Shown here: positions 1 to 5,344 of the stretch, one piece after another | How positions within the stretch are numbered: position 1 is the first letter of the stretch | Layout: each line of letters starts with the position of its first letter | DNA from: Thalassospiraceae bacterium | GTDB lineage: Bacteria; Pseudomonadota; Alphaproteobacteria; Rhodospirillales; Magnetovibrionaceae | Reading direction: 5' to 3' | Length of the DNA stretch: 7,316 bases | Assembly (NCBI GenBank): GCA_030637845.1 | Contig: DAOWFT010000033.1 | Location: 1-7,316, forward strand | Notes under the pieces: generated by a model | What the model saw: only the letters and a program-made list of their open reading frames with translations | The model's database searches: none | Told to the model about the DNA's origin: nothing | Position numbers and translations under genes: made by a program

Positions 1-652
1 GCTTGCGGGCAAGGCGAAAGGCCATGACCGTATGAATTGCCGTACCAACATAAAGCGCTGCCGCCGATGCCACCCCCGCACCCTCGGTTCCCATTTCAGG
101 AAAACCAAAGTTGCCAAAAATCAAAAGATAGTTAAAAAGAATATTAAGCGAATGAATGATTAGCAGGGTTTTCATATATAGCGCCGAAAGGCCAACCCCG
201 TTCCAGTAGCCGCGATAAGAAAAATTACAACCAACCGCAACCGCCGCAACGAGCCGGGCCTGTAGATACGGTGTGCCTTCGGCAACCACGGCCGCGTCAT
301 TATTGATAAGCGGGAAAAGCGCAGGCGCCGAAAAATAAAGAACGATGCTCAACGGCGCACCAATTATAAAGGCTAAAAACAATCCGCCGTTAAGCGGCAC
401 CGCCATTTCATCAACCCGGCCCTCGCCCTTGCGCCGGGATGCCATTGCCTGCACGCCGGATGCCAACCCAATGATAGCCGCCACCGCCATAAAATTGGCA
501 AAGCTGCCAACCCCAACCCCGGCCAACGCCGCCGGGCCCAGCACCCCAACCATGGCGGTATCAACAAGATTAAGAATGTTTTGTGAAATCATCGCCCCAA
601 CAATGGGAAGCGCCATGATGGCAATGCGCCGGGTGCGTTCGAGGTTCAGCAT
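1..652 (-). CDS. MATE-family multidrug/cation antiporter, N-terminal half (cut by window start)
   Basis: This is an open frame of 217 codons from ATG 652 that runs off the window at base 1; MATE proteins usually have about 440-460 residues, so roughly the first half is present. Family hallmarks read from the translation are the N-terminal helix with ALPIVGAMISQNILNLVDTA (15-33), the MVGVLGPAALAGVGVG stretch (34-49), a basic cytoplasmic loop SRRKGEGR (72-79), the YRGYWNG segment (146-152) and NYLLIFG (174-180). About six hydrophobic segments alternate with short loops. MATE proteins export cationic drugs or metabolites across the inner membrane using a Na+ or H+ gradient; the substrate here cannot be read. 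The start is uncertain: an in-frame ATG lies at 661, but 652 has an AGG nine bases upstream, while the one before 661 touches its ATG. It lies 42 bp downstream of comM and may be co-transcribed with it. Confidence 0.9.
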   Translation of the reverse strand, partial: MLNLERTRRIAIMALPIVGAMISQNILNLVDTAMVGVLGPAALAGVGVGSFANFMAVAAIIGLASGVQAMASRRKGEGRVDEMAVPLNGGLFLAFIIGAPLSIVLYFSAPALFPLINNDAAVVAEGTPYLQARLVAAVAVGCNFSYRGYWNGVGLSALYMKTLLIIHSLNILFNYLLIFGNFGFPEMGTEGAGVASAAALYVGTAIHTVMAFRLARK

Positions 653-694
653 GGCCCCCATCCTGTCACGCAAGCCATTGGGAGAAAAGATATT

Positions 695-2242
695 TTAGGC
701 GGCACCCTTAATAACGCCATGGCCGGGGCGGACGCGGCGATAGGACAAGGCTTCGCCGATATGGGTTTTTGTCACCCGGGGGCTGCGCGCAAGGTCGGCA
801 ATGGTGCGGGCAACCCGCTGGACACGGTGGTAGCCCCGGGCCGAAAGGCCGAGGGCCTTGGTCGCATCGGATAATAACGCGCGCGCGTGATTATCCATGA
901 GGGTTGTTTCTTCTAATAATCTGCCGTCCACTTCGGCGTTGGTTATTCCGCCGCGGCCATAACCGTCAAGCCGGCCCCCCGCATATTCACGCGCCGCTTC
1001 AACCCGGGCCAGAACATCGGATGAATTCTCGGCCGTGGGCGGCAAAGAAAGATCGCCAGCCGAAACAGCGGGCACCTCCACAAACAAATCAAAGCGATCC
1101 AACAATGGCCCGGAAATACGGTTTTGGTATTCTTCGGCGCAAACCGGTGCGCGGGTGCAGGCCCGTTCATTATCATCAATGTGCCCACAACGACACGGGT
1201 TCATGGCGGCAATTAATTGAAAACGCGCAGGATAGGTTACGTGGGCGTTGGCCCGGGCAATGGAAACTGTTCCGGTTTCAATTGGTTGGCGCAGGGCTTC
1301 TAGCGCCGCGCGGCTAAATTCGGGCAATTCATCAAGAAATAAAACACCGCGATGGGCCAGCGATACCTCACCCGGTCTTGCCTTTGCCCCGCCGCCAACG
1401 ATGGCGGCTTGTGATGCGCTGTGGTGGGGGCTGCGAAATGGTCTGGTGGTTATAAGCCCGCCACCGGGAAGGGTCCCGGCCAGTGAATGTATCTGGCTTA
1501 ATTCTAATGCCTCGCTGGGGGTAAGCCGCGGCAAAATTGTTGCAAGCCGTGCCGCCAGTAATGATTTACCCGAACCGGGCGGCCCGGACATGAGCATCGA
1601 ATGGCCACCGGCGGCGGCAATGTCCAATGCGCGCTTGGCGGTTTCCTGACCTTTGATATCGGATAAATCTATTTGCCGGGTGCTATGTTCGGGCTCGACC
1701 AGCGCGGGGCGGACCGGGGCGCTTAACAGCTGGGTCCCTTTAAAATGATTTACCAACTCCAACAATGATGTTGGCGCAAGTATGCCGCCAGTGTCGCCAG
1801 CCCACGCCGCCTCCGCCCCCTGTCCGCCCGGACATATAAGACCGAGGTCCATGCTTGATGCATGAATGGCCGCAGGCAGCACCCCGCCAACATTTGCTAT
1901 GCGCCCATCGAGGGAAAGCTCACCCAACACCAGATAATTTTGCATTTCGTCCGCCGACAAAACATCCATCGCCACCAAAAGCCCGAGGGCGATGGCCAGA
2001 TCAAAATGTGAGCCTTCTTTTATGGTGTCGGCCGGGGCCAGATTTATGGTTATGCGTTTGGGCGGCAGCGCCAAGCCAATGGCAAACAGTGCGGCCCGCA
2101 CCCGTTCGCGGGCTTCACTAACCGCCTTGTTGGGCAGGCCGACTATTGAAAACGCGGGCAGGCCGGTGCCGATGTGCACCTGCACCTCAACCGACTTAAC
2201 GTCGATGCCCTGGAACGAGACGGTTTCAATTGTTGCGACCAT
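695..2242 (-). CDS. comM: ComM/YifB family Mg-chelatase-like AAA+ ATPase
   Basis: The 515-residue product is full length for YifB/ComM (about 505-515). The N-terminal Lon-protease-like ChlI domain spans about 1-165, with GLPAFSIVGLPNKAVSEARE (27-46) and EGSHFDLAIALGLL (76-89). The AAA+ Mg-chelatase core follows: Walker A GPPGSGKS (220-227), RPFRSPHHSAS (267-277), Walker B VLFLDE (300-305), sensor-1 Asn348 in AAMNPC, and SGPLLDRFDL (377-386), whose Arg383 probably serves as an arginine finger. The C-terminal helical domain (about 415-510) contains LSARGYHRVQRVARTIADL. Cys350, 352, 362 and 368 form a four-cysteine cluster. In naturally competent bacteria ComM is a hexameric helicase that extends heteroduplex during integration of incoming DNA; its role in other species is less clear, and no competence genes are visible here. 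The start matches the family N-terminus (MVA...VEVQV), although the Shine-Dalgarno (TGGGG) is close and weak. Confidence 0.97.
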   Translation of the reverse strand: MVATIETVSFQGIDVKSVEVQVHIGTGLPAFSIVGLPNKAVSEARERVRAALFAIGLALPPKRITINLAPADTIKEGSHFDLAIALGLLVAMDVLSADEMQNYLVLGELSLDGRIANVGGVLPAAIHASSMDLGLICPGGQGAEAAWAGDTGGILAPTSLLELVNHFKGTQLLSAPVRPALVEPEHSTRQIDLSDIKGQETAKRALDIAAAGGHSMLMSGPPGSGKSLLAARLATILPRLTPSEALELSQIHSLAGTLPGGGLITTRPFRSPHHSASQAAIVGGGAKARPGEVSLAHRGVLFLDELPEFSRAALEALRQPIETGTVSIARANAHVTYPARFQLIAAMNPCRCGHIDDNERACTRAPVCAEEYQNRISGPLLDRFDLFVEVPAVSAGDLSLPPTAENSSDVLARVEAAREYAGGRLDGYGRGGITNAEVDGRLLEETTLMDNHARALLSDATKALGLSARGYHRVQRVARTIADLARSPRVTKTHIGEALSYRRVRPGHGVIKGAA

Positions 2243-2296
2243 GGCCCCAGTTTAACAGAACGAAACAAGAACGCTATAAAAAACAGTCATTCCCGC

Positions 2297-2323
2297 AAGA
2301 TAGAAATAATGTAGTAATATCAA
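2297..2323 (-). promoter_or_regulatory. Weak candidate promoter for comM in the 100-bp gshB-comM gap
   Basis: The gshB-comM gap (2243-2342) is AT-rich and is the longest gap in the minus-strand series, so a promoter for comM is plausible. On the minus strand TTGATA (2323-2318) resembles a -35 box and TATCTT (2302-2297) resembles a -10 box. The 15-base spacer is shorter than ideal. I see no GC-rich hairpin followed by a T-run that would end gshB transcription, so read-through from gshB is equally possible. Confidence 0.2.
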
Positions 2324-2342
2324 ATTGTTAGTGGGAAATTAT

Positions 2343-3284
2343 TTAATTCAGGCGCTTTTCAATGGCGTCCCATAGGCTTTGCTCAAGCCGGGTGCCGTCA
2401 AAGCGGGTAATTTCCTGCAAGCCGGTGGGCGAGGTAACATTTATTTCGGTTAAGCGTCCACCGATAACATCGATACCGGCGAACAACAGCCCGCGCTTTT
2501 TTAAATCGGGGCCAATGGCGGCACAAATTTCTTTATCGCGCTTGTTAAGTTCACACTTAACCGCCTCGCCGCCGGCGTGCATATTGGCCCGGGCATCGCC
2601 CTTGGCCGGGATGCGGTTAACCGCGCCTAAGGCTTCGCCATCAATAAGAATAATTCGTTTGTCGCCAGCCCTAACGTCGGGCAGATACGCCTGCACCATT
2701 ATCGGTTCGTTGTTCCCCGCAAACATCATTTCTAAAAGTGCGTTCATGTTTTCGTCATCGGGGCCAACATGAAACACCCCGGCGCCACCGTTGCCATAAA
2801 GCGGCTTTAGAATGATGTCTTTGTGTAGCTTGCGAAAGCCGGCGATTTGTTCGAGGTTGCGACTGACAAGTGTTGGCGCCATCAATTTAGGGAAGCGGGC
2901 GACGTAAAGTTTTTCGGAATTGGCCCGAACTTCGCTTGGGTTATTTACCACCAGCGTATCGGGGTGGATCATGTCCAACAGATAGGTTGTGGTGATGTAG
3001 GACATATCAAATGGCGGGTCTTGGCGTAGCAGCACCACATCCATTTCTGACATATCGCGAATTTTTTGCTGGGAAAGTGAAAAGTGATTTCCTTTTTCGC
3101 GTCGCAGTTCCAGCCGGTATGAGTTTGCAACCACGCTAGCGCCATCAAGGGCAAGGTCTTGCGGTTGGTAATAATAAAGCTCATGCCCGCGCGACAATGC
3201 TTCCAACCCAATAACAAACGAGCTATCGGCATCGATGTCGATGTTTTCAACCGGATCCATTTGTAGGGCTACTTTAAGAGACAT
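2343..3284 (-). CDS. gshB: Glutathione synthetase (ATP-grasp)
   Basis: GshB joins gamma-glutamylcysteine and glycine using ATP, the second and last step of glutathione synthesis in the cytoplasm. The 313-residue length matches the bacterial enzyme (about 315). The N-terminal prokaryotic GSH-S domain begins SLKVALQMDPVENIDIDADS (2-21), with LLRQDPPFDMSYITTTYLLD (85-104) and NNPSEVRANSEKL (114-126). The ATP-grasp part shows nucleotide-contacting Lys160, the glycine-rich loop PLYGNGGAGVF (161-171), RIPAKGDARANMHAGG (224-239), and the metal- and product-site stretch LTEINVTSPTGLQE (278-291), with Glu280 and Asn282. ATG 3284 fits the family N-terminus, and a GTGGGA Shine-Dalgarno-like site lies nine bases upstream. 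The gene follows the SirB1-like gene by 29 bp, too short for much regulation, which suggests co-transcription. gshA is not in the window. Confidence 0.97.
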   Translation of the reverse strand: MSLKVALQMDPVENIDIDADSSFVIGLEALSRGHELYYYQPQDLALDGASVVANSYRLELRREKGNHFSLSQQKIRDMSEMDVVLLRQDPPFDMSYITTTYLLDMIHPDTLVVNNPSEVRANSEKLYVARFPKLMAPTLVSRNLEQIAGFRKLHKDIILKPLYGNGGAGVFHVGPDDENMNALLEMMFAGNNEPIMVQAYLPDVRAGDKRIILIDGEALGAVNRIPAKGDARANMHAGGEAVKCELNKRDKEICAAIGPDLKKRGLLFAGIDVIGGRLTEINVTSPTGLQEITRFDGTRLEQSLWDAIEKRLN

Positions 3285-3313
3285 AAATTATTATCCCACT
3301 ATTATTCTTTTGG

Positions 3314-4162
3314 TTATCTGGTCCCATCAAGGCGGCTGTATAGCTGTTGCAATAGCTGGCTTGCCTGATAGCGCTGTGCTTCAGATCCGGGGTGCCCGAG
3401 AAATTTTTCCAGCGCCCAGATGGCATCTTCCACATGATCCAGCCGGGAATGTAAAATACCGGCCTCGCGCCAAAGCTCGGATTCGTCCGGTGCAATCATT
3501 AGCATACGTTCAACCGTTGCCAATGCGGCATCGGTTTCGGCGGTGCGCAGGTGTTGGTGTTTTATTTCGCCCTGCAATTGCAGCAATAACCCGCGGTTTC
3601 CCGTGTTCATTAAATGCCGTGGTCTAAGCTCGGTTTTATCGCCAAACAGGTCTTTCATGATGGCCCGCATGGCCGGTGCTTCCAGCTCTTGCCCGCCTTC
3701 AAACGGGTCAATAATTATGCGCCCACCCGGCGCGGTTACGCCAATTAACGGGCGCGGTGGAAAATCTATGGCTTCGGCGTCAAGCCCCAGTTCCCGCGCC
3801 ACGTGCAGATAAATTACGCACAAGGTCCCGCCGTTGCCGCGCCTGCTATCTATGGTGTGGATAAGGTTGGCGCTTTGGTCGGTTTCAAACACATTATATG
3901 ACCCGGCATAACCGTATCTTTTTGCCAGAACCTGCTGCATGCCCTCTGCCACCAGATATGGATCACTTAACTCGCCGGCGGCGTAGTTGGTAACATCTGT
4001 TACCAGCCGTTCCAGATGGCGACGATAGCTATTTAACCGCACCCCGCCCAACAGCTCGTGCGCGGCCAGCAACAATGCGGCTTCGGCAACATTTATATTT
4101 TTATCTTTTTGCAGGCCTATTTCACGTAGCTGGCACGAAAGGTCAAGGTGTTGCGATGCCAT
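3314..4162 (-). CDS. SirB1-like protein: transglutaminase-like core2 domain plus TPR-like C-terminus
   Basis: The 282-residue soluble protein has no signal peptide. Residues about 35-160 resemble the Transglut_core2 (SirB1) domain: helices with LGGVRLNSYRRHLERL (38-53), a FETDQSANLIHTIDSRRGNG stretch (92-111), the helix TLCVIYLHVARELGLDAEAIDF (from 113) and the IDPFEGG motif (151-157). Residues about 205-275 are helical and TPR-like (ALATVERMLMIAPDESELWR, 213-232; EDAIWALEKFLGHP, 245-258), as in SirB1 proteins. The family has no firm biochemical role. It has a transglutaminase fold, but the His that I recall in the usual PGHF motif is absent here (FPPRP, 134-138), so catalysis is doubtful. 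The start ATG 4162 is backed by a very strong GGAGG site. It sits between dolP and gshB on the same strand. I am confident of the family but not of the function. Confidence 0.85.
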   Translation of the reverse strand: MASQHLDLSCQLREIGLQKDKNINVAEAALLLAAHELLGGVRLNSYRRHLERLVTDVTNYAAGELSDPYLVAEGMQQVLAKRYGYAGSYNVFETDQSANLIHTIDSRRGNGGTLCVIYLHVARELGLDAEAIDFPPRPLIGVTAPGGRIIIDPFEGGQELEAPAMRAIMKDLFGDKTELRPRHLMNTGNRGLLLQLQGEIKHQHLRTAETDAALATVERMLMIAPDESELWREAGILHSRLDHVEDAIWALEKFLGHPGSEAQRYQASQLLQQLYSRLDGTR

Positions 4163-4171
4163 ATTCCCGAA

Positions 4172-4180
4172 CCCTCCTTT
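4172..4180 (-). promoter_or_regulatory. Strong Shine-Dalgarno site of the SirB1-like gene
   Basis: The minus strand reads AAAGGAGGG, close to a perfect anti-16S complement, with ten bases between GGAGG and ATG 4162. It is the strongest ribosome binding site in the window and fixes the start of the SirB1-like gene. It lies just downstream of the tandem repeat that ends dolP. Confidence 0.8.
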
Positions 4181-4190
4181 CTTTTTATCC

Positions 4191-4234
4191 GACCTTATTT
4201 TATTCGACTTATTTTATTCGACTTGTTTTATTCG
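4191..4234. repeat. Three-copy 14-bp tandem repeat across the dolP stop codon
   Basis: Three head-to-tail copies read gaccttattttattc (4191-4205, with one extra base), gacttattttattc (4206-4219) and gacttgttttattc (4220-4233), followed by one more g. On the minus strand the copy nearest the dolP body encodes the final residues RIKQVE and the next copy supplies the TAA stop (4216-4214). The remainder fills most of the gap to the next gene. The unit is not a multiple of three, so each in-frame copy shifts the reading frame. Confidence 0.85.
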
Positions 4235-4798
4235 TACGTGGCTTATTATACGCTGTACATATGAAATTGAGCGAGCGTGATTTTTAACCCGTTCAAGCTC
4301 AGCTTCACTTTGGGCGATGCCTATCAGGTAAACAACCCCGCCCACGGTTTCGGCGGCGTAGTTTATGGCCAATATATCATCATCGAATGTAATCTTCGAT
4401 TGTAATGAGCCGGTTATCCAGGCATCGCGCGCGGTGTCGATAATGCTGCCATCGGGCGTAACTATAATTTCATTGATAACTTCCTGCACCCCGTCTGCTT
4501 GCCAGCTAAGCCGCACCGCGGTGGCGCGAATATTTTCATCGGCAACATGACCGGTAAGCAGGACACGGCTTTCATAAACTTCGATACCAATATCGGTTAG
4601 CAGTTTGTGATCGTGCTGAAAGAAGCGGTCTTTAATTCTTGTGGCAATTTTAATGTCGCGGGCGACGCCATCAATCCCGCGTTCTTGATATGCGGCAACA
4701 CCCGCTACCGCACCCACGCCGACTACCGCCCCGATGGGCGTGCAGGCACCAAGGGGGTAAGCAAAAAACAAAACTAAAATCAGGCGGAAATATTTCAA
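4214..4798 (-). CDS. dolP: DolP/YraP-like outer-membrane lipoprotein with two BON domains
   Basis: With the TTG at 4798 as start, the protein has 194 residues, against 191 in E. coli DolP. A short lipoprotein signal (MKYFRLILVLFFAYPLGAC) puts the lipidated cysteine at 19, as in E. coli as I recall it. Ala- and Gly-rich residues follow (20-35), then BON domain 1 (about 47-114, VLLTGHV at 79-85) and BON domain 2 (about 122-191, VVYLIGIA at 155-162). The linker and start of BON 2 (INEIIVTPDGSIIDTARDAW) resemble the E. coli protein, and Trp127 coincides with the E. coli phospholipid-binding Trp127. DolP binds anionic phospholipids, gathers at division sites and supports outer-membrane protein assembly. 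A longer frame exists from TTG 4846, but it has no ribosome site and buries the signal peptide. The C-terminal RIKQVE and stop derive from a tandem repeat. yraN ends 76 bp upstream, as in the E. coli neighbourhood. Confidence 0.9.
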   Translation of the reverse strand: MKYFRLILVLFFAYPLGACTPIGAVVGVGAVAGVAAYQERGIDGVARDIKIATRIKDRFFQHDHKLLTDIGIEVYESRVLLTGHVADENIRATAVRLSWQADGVQEVINEIIVTPDGSIIDTARDAWITGSLQSKITFDDDILAINYAAETVGGVVYLIGIAQSEAELERVKNHARSISYVQRIISHVRIKQVE

Positions 4799-4805
4799 CT
4801 GTTTG

Positions 4806-4810
4806 TCCCT
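4806..4810 (-). promoter_or_regulatory. Shine-Dalgarno site that decides the dolP start
   Basis: The minus strand reads AGGGA, seven bases before the TTG at 4798-4796. The upstream in-frame TTG at 4846 is preceded only by AT-rich sequence with no purine-rich site. This spacing, together with the resulting 18-residue signal peptide, is why I place the dolP start at 4798. Confidence 0.7.
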
Positions 4811-4874
4811 ATATAATTTTCTTGGATATATTTTCTTAAGTAGCAATTAATAAACCATAAAGCTTGTTATAATA

Positions 4875-5273
4875 TTACCATCCCGGTCGCCATGCATCTT
4901 TTAACAGTTTGCCGCGTATGCCGCCGCTGGAAACGAAAGCATCAAATCTTATATCCTGATCGCTTAGCCGGGGGTGTTTTTTTAAAAAATATTCAGCCGC
5001 GCGCTCTATGCGCGCCCTTTGCCCGGTCGAAATTGCGTTAATGGCGGCGTCCATATTACTGCGTACCTTTACTTCTATAAAGCAAAGCACCCCACCCCTT
5101 GTGGCTATCAGGTCTATTTCACCAACCGGGGTTTTAAAGTTCTGGCAAAGTACCCTATAGCCGCTGAGCCTGAGCCACCACTTGGCCAGCCGTTCGGCAC
5201 GCTTTCCGCGCCGGTGCGCCAAAAGTCCGCGAACGCTGGCGGCTGACCTTACAGGTGGTTTGGGTTTACTCAA
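4875..5273 (-). CDS. yraN: YraN family (UPF0102) nuclease-fold protein
   Basis: The 132-residue protein matches the small YraN family (about 120-130). It has the PD-(D/E)XK-like restriction-endonuclease fold signature: RRGKRAERLAKWWLRLSGYR (21-40), GEIDLIA (51-57) with Glu52 and Asp54, FIEVKVR (65-71) with Glu67 and Lys69, then ISTGQRARIERAAEYFL (81-97) and IRFDAFV (108-114). These acidic and lysine residues are the expected metal-binding catalytic set. The biological substrate of YraN is unknown; it is annotated as a putative Holliday-junction-resolvase-like nuclease. The start is a TTG with GGGAG seven bases upstream. The gene leads the minus-strand series and is divergent from lppC, with 71 bp between the two starts. 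In many proteobacteria rsmI lies beside yraN; it is not found here. Confidence 0.95.
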   Translation of the reverse strand: MSKPKPPVRSAASVRGLLAHRRGKRAERLAKWWLRLSGYRVLCQNFKTPVGEIDLIATRGGVLCFIEVKVRSNMDAAINAISTGQRARIERAAEYFLKKHPRLSDQDIRFDAFVSSGGIRGKLLKDAWRPGW

Positions 5274-5280
5274 CTGGTTA

Positions 5281-5285
5281 CTCCC
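5281..5285 (-). promoter_or_regulatory. Shine-Dalgarno site supporting the TTG start of yraN
   Basis: The minus strand reads GGGAG with seven bases before the TTG start at 5273-5271. No in-frame ATG gives a better-placed site, and the resulting protein length fits the family, so the unusual start codon is credible. Confidence 0.7.
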
Positions 5286-5291
5286 GTTACC

Positions 5292-5320
5292 TTAACTTTT
5301 CTCAAAGCCTAATTTATTAT
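5292..5320 (+). promoter_or_regulatory. Candidate promoter of lppC
   Basis: A -35-like TTAACT (5292-5297, four of six consensus bases) is followed by a 17-base spacer and TATTAT (5315-5320, five of six). Transcription would begin near 5327, giving a leader of about 18 bases before ATG 5345, enough for the AAAGAG ribosome site. The promoter lies downstream of the alternative GTG at 5255, which argues against that upstream start. Confidence 0.45.
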
Positions 5321-5344
5321 GGCGGCCATAAAGAGCATAAACAA
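5316..5344 (-). promoter_or_regulatory. Candidate promoter of yraN, overlapping the lppC promoter
   Basis: On the minus strand TTGTTT (5344-5339, three of six consensus bases) is separated by 17 bases from CATAAT (5321-5316, five of six). Its -10 box lies almost exactly opposite the lppC -10 box (5315-5320). The predicted start of transcription is near 5309, giving a leader of about 36 bases before the yraN TTG. Confidence 0.4.
5330..5335 (+). promoter_or_regulatory. Ribosome binding site of lppC
   Basis: AAAGAG lies nine bases before ATG 5345. It is a modest match, but its spacing is right and it supports the ATG that directly precedes the lipoprotein signal peptide. Confidence 0.45.

Noticed and set aside
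345..698. Plus-strand 117-codon open frame
   Set aside because: It lies opposite the MATE gene, whose translation gives clear family motifs; this frame gives low-complexity sequence with no recognisable domain.
2243..2342. Rho-independent terminator after gshB
   Set aside because: A TTTTTT run exists on the minus strand, but no GC-rich inverted repeat precedes it.
4798..4875. Dedicated promoter for dolP in the yraN-dolP gap
   Set aside because: The gap is AT-rich and offers several half-matches (for example TATATC with TTATTA 17 bases away), but none matches well enough to list; AT-rich sequence gives such matches by chance.
5255..5344. 30-residue N-terminal extension of lppC from GTG 5255
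   Set aside because: It would overlap the yraN start, bury the lipoprotein signal and precede the likely promoter; ATG 5345 gives a proper signal peptide ending LLLLGAC.
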